A stretch of DNA of 64,000 bases from Hyaloscypha bicolor E (GCF_002865645.1 NW_020194557.1:558001-622000), one strand, 5' to 3'. Counted from the first letter of the stretch, positions 44,328-58,927 are shown. Program-made: numbers and translations. The notes: generated from the letters alone by a model not told the origin.

Positions 44328-45744
44328 TTAACCCCCCTTCTGGGCCCTTATTCCCAAGAGGCCTGGGAAAACTGCAAATAGCTTACAAATATCTCCCTGA
44401 AACTTTCCTGGCTACTGGCTTTCCCTAAAGACTCTCTATAATTATCCTATTATTATACCAGGTAATAGAGTTAAGGATATAGTTTACTAACCCTTTCTAG
44501 CTAGTTCGCAAATCGCCTCTGGCGATTTCCCCTTATAAAGGTAGTATAAATATAGTATATACTATCGGATATAAAGCTTATCCGATCTCCTAATTAGTTT
44601 ATAAATCCCAACTTAGCCTCTATTTGCAAATAAATTATTGCTCTATAGGCCCAAGAGCTTGGAAAAGTTAATCCGATCTTCTAATTCGTTTATAAATCCC
44701 TTTTTTGGAATTTTCTGGATATTCCTAATATAGAGCTAGTTCCGAATTCGTAATTACTATTCGGAGAGAGGGTATTATAAAAAGGCCTCCCTTTTCCTAC
44801 TAACTAACCTTCCTTTTCCTTAACTATAATATTATACCCAGCTCCTCCTCGTCCCTTGCCTTCCTTCTTTAAACCTTCTTTAAGCTCCTTTAAGCTCCTT
44901 TAAGCCTTATTTAAGTTTTATTCAAGTCCCTTTCTAATTCCCTTTTCTACTTCTTTATCTATTAAGATAAATACTTCTCTTGGTACTTATTAGCCTATTA
45001 CTATCCATTTGGCTAATACTCCTATATCCTTGATTTGCCTTTACTATTTTTAATATTCCAAGAATATTACTAAGTTTCCCGACCTTACTTATATTAAGAG
45101 TAATAATTACTCGGTATATAATTACTACCGTTCCAAAAATAAGAAGTATAATCCTATAAGTTATAAATTCCTTCTTTTATTTCTTATTCTAATACTATCT
45201 AAGGTTCCTTAAGTATATATAGTATAATTAAACTGCCTTCTTTAAGCTATTAATATATATAAGTATCTTTTCTATTCTTTGCTCGAAAAAGAGAAGGCTA
45301 TTACTATTCTTTTTCTATACTAAACTATATATACTTTTTGTATTAAAGCTATTATTTAAGGCTAATAGATTCCCCTAATAATTCAAGAAATAGATTAAGT
45401 AATTCTTACTAGCTTAGTATAAGTATAAAGTACTTTTAATAGTATAATTAATATTCTTCGGTATTAAATAAGCTTACTTTTTCTTCGTTTCTTACTAATA
45501 GCTAATAGCTTTATAGGCCAATTTACTACCTGTTTCTTAAGAGAATCCTAATAAGAATAATAATAAGGATAGTAGAAAGTAGTTATAAGGGTAGGGTATT
45601 TATAAAATATAGAAATTAGAGTTTTTAATAATTTTTATATAGTTTTTCCAAGAATAAATATATGGTTTTTTAATAGTTTCCTAATAAAAGCATTTATTTT
45701 TTATACCTCCGTTTAGCTAATAGTATTATAATATTACTCTTTTC

Positions 45745-48700
45745 CAAATATTCTTGTAATTCTTAAGTTATATTCTCCAGATTACTTAGTAGTTCCCATA
45801 TATTATTTGCTAATAAATAGCTCTTCTAATAAATAAGATATTTCTTTTCTTTTCTGCCCTTTCTATAGGCTATAATAGATTCTACCTCGAATTCCTTTTT
45901 GCCCTTAATCTCGACCGGCTCTAGTTCTACTATAGTACTAGCTTATAGATACTATAGTTCCAAAAGAGAAATATAGAAAATATTATAGATTTAATATAAT
46001 AGTAATAATTCCAAGTAGTATACCTGTCTATATATTTCTATAACTTCTAGAACTTTAAAGAGGCCGAGATATCTATCTACTAGCTTTATACTAGGTTATA
46101 GCTATTAAATATTCTTTATATAAAACATGACTTTATTATATATCTTAAACTTCTTATTAATATATTTCTTATTATAGTACTTTTTCTATATATTTACTAT
46201 TTCTTGCTATTATTTCTCTAGTATCTCCCGTTTTACTTAAATCCTTTATACTCTTTCCTATATTACTAGTATTTCTTCTTCTAGAATATTATTCTTAATA
46301 TATAGTTTAATACTGGAATAGAATCTATATAAGATATAGAATAGGGATATTTCTATTATTAAATATATAGAGTTATTATATATAAATTCTATAAGAGTAA
46401 GCTTTACTACCTAGTTATCCTACTAGTAGCTAGTATAGTATCTCAAGTATTATTCTAGAGTTTGGTTTAGATTCTCCGTTTATCTATTAGTTTACGGATA
46501 GAATACTATATTTAACTATTATTAAACCTTTAAATAGAAATATAGACTTAACCAGAACTTGCTTATAAAGACAGATTCTCTATTAGAGATTATATCCGCA
46601 GGTATACCAAAATCTTTAATAATATAATATATAAATAGCTCTACTAGCTCAGGAGCCGAGACCTCTTTAGTAGTTGGAATATATTATACCATTTTCGTAT
46701 ATCTATTAATAATAATAAGTATAGAATTATATACTTTACTATAAAACCTAGAAAGAAGTAGCCCTATAATAAAGTCTATAGTAATTTCTTACTATAGCTT
46801 GAAGAGAAAAGAAAACGAACTGAATATACTATATAGCAGATATCTTTTTACCTTAGTCTATTAATATATAGGATAAGTTCTAATATAGTCTTTTATATTC
46901 TTTCTTATATTTTACTAGAAGTACTTTCTCTAAAGAATCTCTAGTATCTTACTAGTACTAAAATACCTATTTATAGAATTATTATAGTTAGCTTATAGTA
47001 ATTTTTTTTTAAAAGCCGGCTTATTTAGTATATAGATAGTATCCTAATATCTTAATAACCCAAATATATTAAGTTCCTAAATCTTAATAGTTCTAATAAA
47101 GGTCCTTTTTAAGAACTATTTATATTACTAGTATTATACTAATAGATTAAGCCTTTAGTACTATAATAGTAATTTAAGTAATATCTCTCTGCTTTTCTTA
47201 TATACTATTTCGGACCTAGCTATCTATATAGCTAGAATCCGTAATATATACTATTTGCAACTAGCTATACTAGTAATAGGCTCAAATAATAGTATTTCCG
47301 ATACTATTCTATTACTAAAATAGACTTCCTTTTCGGAATTCCTTAATATCTTACTAATTGAGAAATACCTATCTCCTTTCTTCTGGGCCTTATATTATAA
47401 TATTATAGGAATAGTATAGTATCCTATTACTACTATTTATAGGGTTCTCTATTCTATATTCTATAGCTTATTATAAAATATAGGTAATAAAATATCTTTA
47501 TCTATATCTGCTATAAAGTCTGGCCTCCTTAATAGCCTATTAGCGGAATTACTATATTCCGGCCGGTATTCTAAGACAAAGTCAAAGGTAACTAGCTCCT
47601 CTGCCTATCTTATCTATTAACTATTTAGTTTTCTTTTAGTTATAAAGTATTTCAAGTTATTATAATCTATCTTAATAATAATAGTATACCGGATATATAC
47701 TAGATAATACTACCAAGTATAGAATACTAGAATAATAGCCAAGAGTTTAGAGTTATATATCTTATACCTGTTCTTAATTATAGTTATCTTTTTTAAATAG
47801 AAAGTAATAGAATATTACCTGGCTTCTGCCCTCTTACCAAAGAGCTAGGAAATTATACCTGTAATTACGAATCCTAAAGTATCTATTTTTATATAAATCT
47901 TTAAGGCTAGGTCAAAATAATAAAGAATTAGTACTATTATAAATATAATTTATAGCTCCCTAAAAGCCTTATCTGTCTTATCCGTTTAGCTAAACTAATA
48001 TAGTAGTTTTCTGCTAGTTTTTAGTAAATTAGTTAATTCTTTTATTATTCTAGAATATCTATAAATAAACCTCTAGTAAAAGTTAGTAAAACCCAAAAAT
48101 ACTTGGATTTCTCGGATATTATTCTTTAGGGCTAGCTATTTCCTAATAGCTATAACCTGACTAGTCTCTATTTCTATATTATCTGGGCTAATTATAAATC
48201 CCAGGAACTCTATTTTCTCTATATTAAACTTGCATTTTACCAAGTTTATAAAGAGCTAGTATTACTATAACTACTCGAATATATATTAGACTACTATTAT
48301 ATACTATTCTAGGTTCTTTAAATAAATTAAAATATTATCCAGATAAACTATATAAATAATATCTATAAGGCCTACTAGTATATAGTTAATATATATCTGG
48401 AATATTATTAGAGTATTAGATAGTTCAAAGAATATAATATAGTACTTAAAATATCTATAATATATTCGGAATACCGTCTTCTACTTATTACCCTCCTGTA
48501 TTTATAACTAATAGTAAGTATTCTTCAAGTCTAGCTTTATATATATCTTTACTCCGTAAAGCCTATCTATTATCTTACTAATAAGTAGTAATAGTATTCG
48601 GTTCTTAATAGTAATTCTATTTAGATTCCGGTAATTAATATATAGATATAGGCTGCCTTCTTTCTTTAGAACAAATATAATTAGAGTACTAGCTAGGCTA

Positions 48701-50690
48701 GTAGAATAATAGATCTATCCCTTTTCTAAGCTAGTATTAAGATATTCCCGAAGGACTTTAAGCTCTCTTTCTAATAAAGTATATATAAGACTATATAATA
48801 ATTAGAATCCTGGTTCTAGATCTATATAATACTCTATTATATAGTAGTCAGGTAATATATCTATAGCCTTTATAGAAAATACTCGGAAAAGGTTCTAATA
48901 CTTTCTGGGAAATATAGCTATTCCGTTTATAGTAATAATAGTAATTCTTTAGCCGTCTATTATAGGATAAGTAGTTAATAGAAAAACATATATCTTATAC
49001 TTTACTGCTTTAGTAAACTTCCTGGTATTTAGAACTTTAATCTTCTATAATTAAATCTAGTATCTCTATATTGCCTTCCTAAAGGAAATTAGGGAATTAA
49101 TCTAGTAGAGCTATAGGAATCCAAGTATTATATTAATATAGTTCAGATTAAAATTATATAATACAAAATATATATTAGCCTCCCTTTAGTTCCCTAGTAT
49201 ATCCTTAGTAATAACCCCAAGAATATAATCTCTATATAAATAAATCCTTTTTCTCTCTAGTAAAAACAAGGGAATTGCCCTTAATATTAATAGAATACCT
49301 ATATCTAAGGCTAATCTCCTCTTTATATAATTAGCCTCTATATCCGAATTAACTAATATTCTAATTCTTTACCTATCTTTCCTTATCTTAATAATAACCT
49401 TAATTACTATTCTCGTTTCAGGAACCTTACTCTCTATAATATAAACGAATATAACTACTATAGAATATACCCGTTTCCCGGCTTCTTTGGTTCTAGATAC
49501 TTATATATCTTATAGCCAGACTTATTATAGTTATAGTAAGTTGGTTTTCTCCGATTTAGGTAAGTAGTAGTATAGTAACCCTCTTTCTAGTAAGTAAAAT
49601 AAGTTATATCCGGTCTTATAGATCCTAATACAGGTACTATATTAGACCCTGTTACTATACTTTTGCTATTCCGGTTATATAAACCTTATAACGGAAATAT
49701 ATTTCTCTTCTATTTCCCTTTATTATTCCCTTTCTCCTTTTTCTAATTTCCTTTCTTTTATTAATCCGTTAGCTTATTATTATATTCCCGTTAAGTAGAC
49801 TAGTTCAAGTTATTCTTGACTCTTATAGCTATAGAAATAAGCTTTTCCCTTTTTCGTAAAGTATTCCCTTAGTAATTAATCTTATTCCAAATCTCCTGCC
49901 TTAAGCTACTAAATAAGTTATCCTGCTCTTATAGTAAACCCGTATATCCCAAGTCATTTAATAGGCTATCCAAGTAAGATATAAAGCTTTGGATATTCTA
50001 ATCTGGCTACTATTTTATATTCTTAAACTTGGTAAGGATATTATTATTATAGTTTTTCGGATCCAAGATAGAATTCTTTATAAACTTAATAAAGATTTCC
50101 TAATCTATAGTATTAATATCTACTAATTACTTCTTATATTTCCAGATATCCCTGGCTATATCCTTAAAGTAGGAAATATAATATATAATCTTTATTATAT
50201 CTATAGCCCAGATAATTCCGCTGTCTTTATACTATTTTAGCTCTACCTAGTAAAAGAAGTCCTGGGCTTCCTTAATACTCTTCTTTTTATAGGTTAGTAA
50301 TTCTCGGGTTTTTAGAGCCCTATAAACCAAATATACTACCGGTAGTATAATAGGTTCTATAATAGATACCCAAATATCCTTAAGATAGTAAATCTGAGCT
50401 TCTAAATCCTCTAGATTCTCCCTCTATTATATTTCTGCTTCTAACTCAGTAATATAATAATAAGCCGCTGCTAGCTTCTCTATTATTATTATCCTGCTAG
50501 CTAGTTCTGGGGATATCTAAGTTTTACTTTCTTCTCCTAATTAGGTAGTAGCTAGAATAGCTAACTGGGCGCTTCCCTGGATATCCGACTAGGTTACTCT
50601 AGTAATAGTAGAGGTGCTTCTTCTGGTTAATACTCTAGCTATTAGTGGTTTTATTTATTAACGGCTTAATTATCTTATAATAAACTACTC
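45745..50690 (-). pseudogene. chromovirus gag-pol remnant with C-terminal chromodomain
   Basis: The RT catalytic block at about 48365-48318 reads IVYLDNILIYLKN, where the second Asp of YLDD has become Asn. RNase H near 47780-47580 reads YNSKLLAIILVFYTWQYYL, then KIDYNNLKYFITKRKLN and FVLEYRPEYSNSANRLL. The integrase core near 46780-46560 reads YNSILIIINRYTKMV, then KDFGIPADIISNRESVFISKFW. The C-terminal end has ISLLELQYL followed by EFEVESIIAYRKGRKEKKYL and EPPSNLENITQELQEYLE, a chromodomain that in this clade directs integration toward heterochromatin-type marks. Gag on the right has no readable zinc knuckle. Acidic catalytic residues are changed by G-to-A mutation. Confidence 0.88.
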
Positions 50691-50713
50691 TTTAAAGGTT
50701 AGATTAATTAGAA

Positions 50714-51016
50714 TATAAGGTATATAATAGCAGGGTAATATATAAGTAGTTAAGGTAAATAAGCTATAGAGTAATACTTGTAAGTATAACTAATTCCAAG
50801 AATTAATTCTAATAAGAGACTAATTAATACCCTTTCTAAAGCTAGAAGCGTCTCCCTATATATTCCCTAGTACTTAGCCAGGTATATAAAGCCCTTTACT
50901 TAATTAGGAAATCCTATATAATCTATATAATTCTAATTATAAGCTATACCCAAAATAGGAAACTAGATCTATAATATCTAATACCTGTCTATATACTATT
51001 ATATATACCTATTATA
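50714..51016 (-). repeat. chromovirus 5' LTR
   Basis: 303 bp beginning TATAAGGTATATAATAGCAG and ending TACCTATTATA. Same length as 44025-44327, with only scattered RIP-type differences. The inner side (50690-50713, TAACCTTTAAAG...TTAGATTAATTAGAA region) should hold the primer-binding site, but the tRNA cannot be named. Confidence 0.92.
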
Positions 51017-51055
51017 ATAAAGCTACTAGTAATAATTTTAGTAAAGTAGCCCTAA
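51017..51055 (+). mobile_element. Helitron 3' terminus, right half (hairpin and CTAA end)
   Basis: ATAAAGCTACTAGTAATAATTTTAGTAAAGTAGCCCTAA continues the fragment at 43870-44024. It equals the end of Helitron 2 (56050-56090, GGGCTACTA...TAGTAAAGCGGCCCTAA). GGGC/GCCC and TACTA/TAGTA can pair, followed by CTAA, which fits the Helitron CTRR end. The next element starts six bases later. Confidence 0.75.
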
Positions 51056-51999
51056 ACTTATCTTTTTTATATTATCTTATATTTAGGCTACCCTAAATAA
51101 TTAGCTTATAGGGCTCTATAAAAAAACGAATTATATAAGAAATATTAGAATTTTCTCTTACTAGAGAATTATATATTAGAATATAATTATATTTAAATTC
51201 TTAAGACTTAGCTTAGGATAAGAAAGAAAAAGCTCAAATATCTTTTTTAATATTTAAGTAATTCTAAGATTTAAAAAACTTTTCTTATAATTTTTTAAAG
51301 CTTAGAAGAAAATCTTAAGCTAGAAATCTTATAGAATATAAAATAAAAAAAAACCTGGCCTTATATTACTTTTCTTTCTTTTCTCTTTTTATTACTATAA
51401 ACTCTCTTTACTTTTATACTTCTTATAAATAGAACCGGCCTGTTTTTAATTTTATTATAAAGCAAACTAAGCTATATAAGACTTACTATTACTATTAAGT
51501 TTATATTCTCTCTCTTTTCTAGCTTAATTAACTAGTTAATAGGCCCAAAATATTACTAATTATATCTAGTAATATTCTATTTTATAAGAACTTAATCTAA
51601 ATATCTTTTCTTTCTCCCGGTAATAATAATAATTAATTATAAATATCTTTATAGATAAGCTAGCCTTATAGTACTAGTAATAAATCCGTTAATTATCTAT
51701 TATAGCTCTAGTTTATATTATAGAGAACTTTCTTACTAATTTACCTATTATATAGCTTCTTGCCTTTTTTTCTTATTTCTAACTAGCTCTTATATATATA
51801 ATGAATTTACTTATAAGTTATTATATAGCTTATAGAGCCTTTTATTTTAGCTATATAAATAATTATTTTAAGGCCTATTATAAGAAAAGTAATATAATAC
51901 TTTTTCTATATTTCTCTTATTTCTTTATAAATAATAACCTGCTTTACTAAGCCTTTTATATAAATATCTAAATATATAATTATACTTTTATTTTTATAT

Positions 52000-54900
52000 T
52001 AATTAGCTATAAGAAAAATACCCGAATTAACTTCTTTTATAAGATCTAGTACTTTTAGATTTATAATAAGCTCTTTTATTTCTAAAACCTATTATAGCCT
52101 ATTCTATATATTAAGCCTTTTTTTATATAATTCTTTTTCTATAATCTACTTTTTATAACTAATATCCGGGCTACTAATTTTCCTTACTTAAATTATATAG
52201 TTTTTTTATAACTTATAAATATATTTATAAACTATAATTCATTTATTATAGTTTATAAGACGGCTTATAAATATCTTATAAGCTAGTAAACCGATTTCCG
52301 AATCTTATTTAATTTATAAATATATTTAATTCTTAAGTTAAATATAAATTATTATTATAAAAACTTCCCTATAAATAATAATATTACTATTCTAATCCCG
52401 AATAAATATATAAATATAAGCTATTATAATCTAGTACTAATAATTTATAAGATAGGCTATAAGTATTTATAAATATATATAATTAATATTATATATATAA
52501 TTAATATTATATATATAATTAATATTATATATATAATTAATATTATATATATAATAACCCGAGCTAATATTTTAAATTATAGTTATAGGACTATATTAGA
52601 ACTTACTAGTAAATATAACTCAAATAATAGGCCTTTTACTAGTATTATCTCTATATCTATTTAGCCTTCTCTCTATTCTTTTATACTAGTTACCTTTTCT
52701 AGTAATATATTATTAATATATATATTACTTATAAAATTACTTTACTTAACTAGCTTTATTTATACTAGTAAAATATTTATATAAGTAATATTAGCTATTA
52801 CTTTATTTTCTTATTAAGCTTTATAAATAATAATTACTTTATATAATAGCTTTTTTAAGATTTAATAGCTATTATATAATACTTTAGTAAGCCAAGCTTC
52901 TTTATTACCTTTATAACTAACTTATACTAGCCTGAGATTATAGATTACTTCTTAAATAAATAATAAGTAATTAATTATTTAGATCTTTTTTATTAGGTCT
53001 TTATATTAAAAATAAAAAAGCTTTTTATAAATCTTAAAAACTATATTTTCGAATAATATATAGGCTATATTTATATAATTAAATACTAGAAATATAGCTT
53101 TTTATATATATATTTATTTCTATTTCTTAGGAAAAATACTATTTTCTTAATTCCTAATTTAATTAATAAGATTATTTATATTAAGCTTCTAGATTTATTA
53201 TAGGATTTTATAAATAAATTTATAGCTATAATTACTAGCCAGATATCTTATGGGCTATATAGTCTTAATAATAATTTAAAAGCCCTATATATAATCTATA
53301 ATATATTTATAGCCTCGCTTATATATTAAAAGAAGTTTCCTAAAACATTTATAACTATAATAATTATTTATAAAAATAAGTATCTCGAATATTAGTACTA
53401 AAATAATAGCTATATATTTATAATCTATAAACTAGGCTTTTTAGGCCAGAAAGTTATTTATAATAATTACTAGATTATTTTATATAACCTATACTTCTTT
53501 TAGAAATTCCGTTTATATATTAATATTAAGGTTTATATATTTATATAAGTAATTAAATATATCTATAAATATATTTATAAAGAAATAAATTATATAACTA
53601 TAACTATTTCGGAAATAAATAATAAGATTATCTAGTATTTCTAGGCTTAGTATATAGGCCCTATAGAGGCTTTTTAGTATTTATTTAAATATCTAATATA
53701 TTAGAAGTTTCTTCTAATTTAATATCTTATAATTTACTTTTCTAAGTAATATATAATCTGTTTTATAATTAACTTCTTATTTAAATAAGTTATAGACTAG
53801 GCTATAAATACTTATTTAATCTTAATAGCCTTTTTTAAACATAATATAATATATAAGAATAATTATTAGTATTTTTATTATAAGTTTTTATAGTATTTTA
53901 TATAAGTTACTAAAACCCGGATATAAAAATTCTATAAATAAGAATATAATATTAGTTATATTTATTATTATAGCCCGGTTTTAAATAAATAGTTCTACTT
54001 ATAGCTTTTATTAATAATTATATATAGTCTATAGTTCTTTAATAAGCTTTACTTAGTTAAAAGTATTTATTATTTCATATATTATACTACCTATATTACC
54101 TATAGCTTAGTAGAAAATAATTAGAAATAGTTCTAATATTTTAATAAAGCTATTTAATTAATAACTAGTTATAATTTATAAATATTCTTTCTTATAAGTA
54201 TTTACTAGTAACTAATTATAAATATATAAATAATCTAAGACTAGTATAAGAAGTATTTCTATAATAACTTAATTTGTAAGCTTACTTATAATTTATTAAT
54301 TAATTTCTTATTATTTTTAGTTAATTCTTATTATAATTATAGCCTTTTTTTATTTAGTCTTAGTTTTATAAATCTTTAGTAAATACTTATAAATATTATC
54401 TTATCTAAGAATATCTTTAATTAGATTATAAGCTACTATATAACTAATTTATAAATTAATTATATTTATAAAATATTATTAGTAACTATAATATAAATCT
54501 AGCTAATATAAACTAATATTTTTATTTCTAGATAATTCTAATAATAATTATAAATAATTCGCAAATAGCTTACTTTTATTTATAAGGCCTAAATAAAACT
54601 AGTAAGATATTTCTTTATAAGATTCTCTATTACTATTACTATAGCTAAAATAAGATGGTTTTATATATAGTATTAATAAATATATATTTTATTTCTAGTT
54701 CCGGATTCTATTTAAGCTTAATAAATTATTTATAAATATAATTACTAAAATAAGCTAATTCGGGATACTTTTATAATCTATAAATCTAATTATCTGAGAC
54801 GAAATACTTATATAATACAAATACTATTTTATAATAATATATTAGCTAATAATTAATTTATAATTAGTTATAAATAATATTCTTTTTAGAGAAATACTTA

Positions 54901-56000
54901 TAATTCTTAGAAAAGACTTTATCTAAATCTTATTAGTAATTCTATATAATTTATAGGCTAATATAATATAGGCCTGCTTATAGTAAATATAGATCTAGCT
55001 ATAGCTTTATTAATTATTATTATAGATTAATATATAAATCTATAATAACTTATTTAAATAGAATTTTATAAATTAGATTAGTAATCTTTTATATAACCTA
55101 TTTTTAAATAAGTAAATTATACTTCTGTTTTTTATTTTATATATCTAGTTAATTATAAACCTAATTAATTATATTTATTTATAAAAGTAACTTTTATAGG
55201 CTCTATATAATTACTAGGCCTTTAGTAAATAAGTAATCTTATTAATCCTAAATAATATAATCTATAAACTTAACTAAATAATTTTAGATATATTTCCTAA
55301 TTAGAAATAAATATATTTTATAATAGATTTAGCTAATATAAATAAGGCAAATCCTAAAATTATAGAATTATTTCTAGAGGTTTTATAAAATATTTATTTA
55401 CTAGATCTATTTTTCTCTAAGCTATAACTCAAAATTAGTATATTTATAAAAAAGGCTTTATAATAGATTATAAATATTAATTTATAGTTTTAGGAAATTC
55501 TTAATTTAGATATAATTACTAAATAATAATTTTAATAACTAATTATAAATAATTTTATAAATTAGTAATTATTTTTTATATTTTCTTATAAGTAGTTTCT
55601 ATTTACTTTATTCTTTATAATAACTATTAATAAATTATAAGGCTAGTTATTTAAGATAATAAAAGTAAATTTATAATTACCAGTTTTTTCTTATAGCTAG
55701 TTCTATATAGTAGTCTTATAAATTACTTTATAAATAAGGCTTTATATTCTTTTATTCTTTAATATAAACTATATAAATAATATAATATATCCAGAAATAT
55801 TATAAGGTCTTATTTAGCTTTTAACTTATTTATAAATAACTTTATATATTTATAAGCTATTTTCTTTCTTATATTATTTATAAAAAATCTATAAAGAATC
55901 TATATCTAATTTATATACTTAGCTAAAATTCTTTACTAATTAAGTTATATAACTTTAACTAGAGCCTTTATTATATAATATATTTCTTTTAATTCCAAAT
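52000..56000 (+). pseudogene. RepHel relic of Helitron 2
   Basis: Same domain order as in Helitron 1 but including the C-terminal helicase half that the first copy lacks. The HUH nuclease remnant YIYIIKY*KYSFLYIYLFL lies near 53063-53120. The block after it reads FLGQKVIYNNYxIILYNLYFF near 53440-53510. The helicase P-loop remnant is at 54585-54610, and the rest to about 56000 is AT-rich with scattered helicase-like pieces. Both HUH histidines are Tyr in the decayed frame. No intact frame longer than background exists. Confidence 0.8.
52478..52553. repeat. four perfect 20-bp tandem copies within Helitron 2
   Basis: The unit ATATATAATTAATATTATAT, itself close to palindromic, is repeated almost exactly four times. 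Helitron 1 has non-repeated sequence at the matching position (about 4635-4680), so the array arose in this copy after divergence. Confidence 0.9.
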
Positions 56001-58467
56001 CTACTTAAAATAAGTTTAGGGCAAAATTATTAATTAGCTCTAGAGCTTATATAGGGCTACTAATTAATAATTTTAGTAAAGCGGCCCTAAATTTATTTAT
56101 ATAATATTATTATATAATCGGATTATTTATTAAAAATACTAGTTATAAGATCTTATCTAAATATAAATACTAAAACTTTTAGTCTTATATAGTTTATTCT
56201 AGCCTCTATTTCTTTTTTTATTTAGCTAGTAAGCTTTCTTTTATTAAAAATAAATTCATTTTTCTATCTATTTTATTTATATTATAACTAGTACTATTTC
56301 TTATTTTAATTTCCTTAAAATTACTAAAATAATATTTATAAAATATATTTATATTATAGGATTTCCTTTTTCTTTTTCTTTTTCTTTCTTTTATAAAACT
56401 AATCTTTTTTTAGACTTATTAGAGGAAATACTAGTTTGCTTTTATTAAACTTAATTCTAATATATTCTAGTAAACTTATAATAGTTTATAATAACTAGTT
56501 ATAAGCAGAAATAATAACTTATAGTTCTATAAATATATTTAGTAAACTAATATATAAATTAAATAAGACTATATTCTAGCTATAATAAATTCTCTTACTT
56601 TTCCTATTTCTTTTAGCTTTTCTCTTTTATTACCCGGCTTCTATTTACTATTTCGGCTTTTACTAGCCTATAATCTTAGTCTAATAAATATTAAATACGA
56701 GAATTATATAATAAGATATTAGATATTAAAGGTATTTATAGATATAGGATAGAAGTTTAAGTTCTATTATAAGAAAAGAAATATAATAATAAATAAATTA
56801 TAAATATTTCTATTTTTTTAATAAATACTTTTTAAAAGAAATAATTTATAAGCCTATAGCTTTTATTAGAATATAAGAATATATAATTCTAAACTTGCTT
56901 TTATATTTATAAGCTATATAAAAAATACTCGTATTAACTTCTTTTATAGTCTTTATTACTTTTAGATTTATAGAAAGCTATTTTATTACTAGAGATTTTT
57001 AGAACTAGGCTTATAATAAGTTCTAGCCTTTATTTAATTATTTTTTTATAATCTAGATTATATAACTAATTTCTAATTATAGTACTACCTGTAATTTAAT
57101 TAAACTATTTTTTATAGCCTTTATAAGATATTTATAAACTATAATAATTTCTTTATATAAATTTATAAAATGGCCTGGAAATAATTAGTTAGCTAAACGA
57201 ATTACTTTCGGATTTTTCTTAGCCTATAAATATATCTAATTTTCTAGTTTAGAGCAGATTATTACTATAAGAATCTTTTTATAATTATAGAACTAGCAGG
57301 AATTCTTCCGAACGAGTTTATAAATAAGAATTAATATAATATTCTTTTTATAGTTTATAAGTCTAGTTATTAAGGTCTATAACTATATTAGATAATTATT
57401 ACTTATATAATATATATATTATTTTATTATATATTCTTCTTTTTATATAATAAATATAAATAATACTATAAAATAATCTTATAGAATATTTATTATACTT
57501 ATTAATAGATTTATTTAGAATAATAACTCTTTTACTAGTTCTATTTATATATTTATATTTATAAGATATCTTTTTTTTATAATTTACTAACTTTTTTAAT
57601 AATATATTATAAATACTTTTATTATTTATAAAACTATATTTCTTAATTAGTTTTATTTATATAAATATATATAATAGTTTAATAAATACCTTAATTTATA
57701 AAAATATTTTACTAGCTAATCTAGACTATTAATTTATTCTTTTTTTCTCTTTTATAAATAGAAATTAATTTATATAATAGCTTTTTTAGAATTTAATAGC
57801 TATTATTTATTATTTTAGAAAGCTTATTTTTTTTATTACTTTTATAATAAATCTATAATAACTAGAGATTATTTAGAAGCTAAATAGTTTATAACTTATA
57901 GATTAGCTAGATCTAATTACTTATATATTTTAATTTAAGATCTAGAAGCTTTTTATAAACCTAAAAAACTATATTTTCGAATAATATATAAGCTATATTT
58001 ATATAATTAAATACTAAAAATAAGGGCTTTTATATTTATATTTACTTTTATTCTTATAAGTATTTAAAAAGTTTAATATATCTAAGTATATAAATAAAAT
58101 TATATATATTAAATTACTAGATCTATTATAGAATTTTATAAATAAGTTTCTGGCTTTAGTTATAAGTAATATATCTTATAGTTTATATAAGAAGAATTAT
58201 ATATAAGCCCTATATATAATTTATAAAAAAGCTTATAGTCTATTAATATATTTTAAAAGATTTTTAAAGACTTTTATAAACTATATTATAATTAATAAAA
58301 ATAGTTATTTTAAATACTATTACCGGAATAATAAATAAATATTTATAGTTTATAAATTAGGCTTTTTAGGCTAGGAAATTATTTATAATAACTACTAGAT
58401 TATTTTATATAACTTGTATTTCTTTTAAAAATTCTATTTATATATTAATATTAATATTTATATATCT

Positions 58468-58641
58468 TATTACGAGTTACTTAGACTAATAAATATATAT
58501 ATATAAGGAAATAGCTTTACTATATAAGTAAATAGACTAAAAGATATAATAATAAAATTAGAAGCCTTATTAGTTATTTTATTATATAAAAATATAGTAT
58601 ATATTATATAACTAGCTATATATATAATATATACTATAATA
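58468..58641. repeat. TRIM LTR, left
   Basis: 174 bp, direct partner of 58928-59099. Differences between the two are mainly C/T and G/A, consistent with independent RIP. It retains TTACGAGTTAC at its start. Confidence 0.82.
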
Positions 58642-58927
58642 TTACTTTTTTTTTCTAGCTAGGCTCGTTCCCGAGTTATTATAGGACTTAAATACTTTAC
58701 TTTTAAAAGAGCTCTTTAATACTTATATAATTAATTATAATCTTATTTAAACTTAGAATTAATTTACTAATTAAATACTCTTATTATAAAATAATAAGTA
58801 ATATAGGATCTAGCTAGTTACTTATTAAGTAATCTCAGAATACTAATTAGTTTTAGCTATATAGCCTTACTAAATAATAATATATTACTTAATCTCAAAT
58901 ATATAAAAACCGAGAACTTTATTATTT

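Larger units (their letters stand above)
44025..51016 (-). mobile_element. complete chromodomain Ty3/gypsy element (chromovirus), RIP-mutated
   Basis: LTRs of equal length (303 bp) at 44025-44327 and 50714-51016 are flanked by the 5-bp duplication ATAAA (44020-44024 and 51017-51021). A pyrimidine run TTAACCCCCCTTCT directly after the left LTR is the complement of a polypurine tract, giving minus orientation. From right to left come gag (about 50700-49500), RT (about 48800-48000), RNase H (about 47890-47580), integrase (about 47100-46500) and a chromodomain (about 45915-45745). About 1.4 kb of non-coding DNA separates the chromodomain from the 3' LTR. It inserted into the terminal hairpin of a Helitron. 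Total length is 6,992 bp. Stops are frequent, so it is inactive. Confidence 0.93.
51061..56096 (+). mobile_element. Helitron 2, near full length, RIP-mutated
   Basis: It begins TCTTTTTTATATTATC, as does Helitron 1, and ends with a hairpin and CTAA at 56087-56090. The whole of Helitron 1 aligns with its first 3.9 kb. The + strand RepHel relic has the HUH region at about 53061-53130, the ARYIGPIEAF-like block at about 53640-53680, a Walker A loop near 54585-54610 (GxNKTSKIFLYK, decayed GGTGKT), and C-terminal helicase sequence to about 56000. A 20-bp unit repeated four times sits at 52478-52553. It follows another Helitron end directly and precedes Helitron 3, making a head-to-tail series. Confidence 0.9.
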
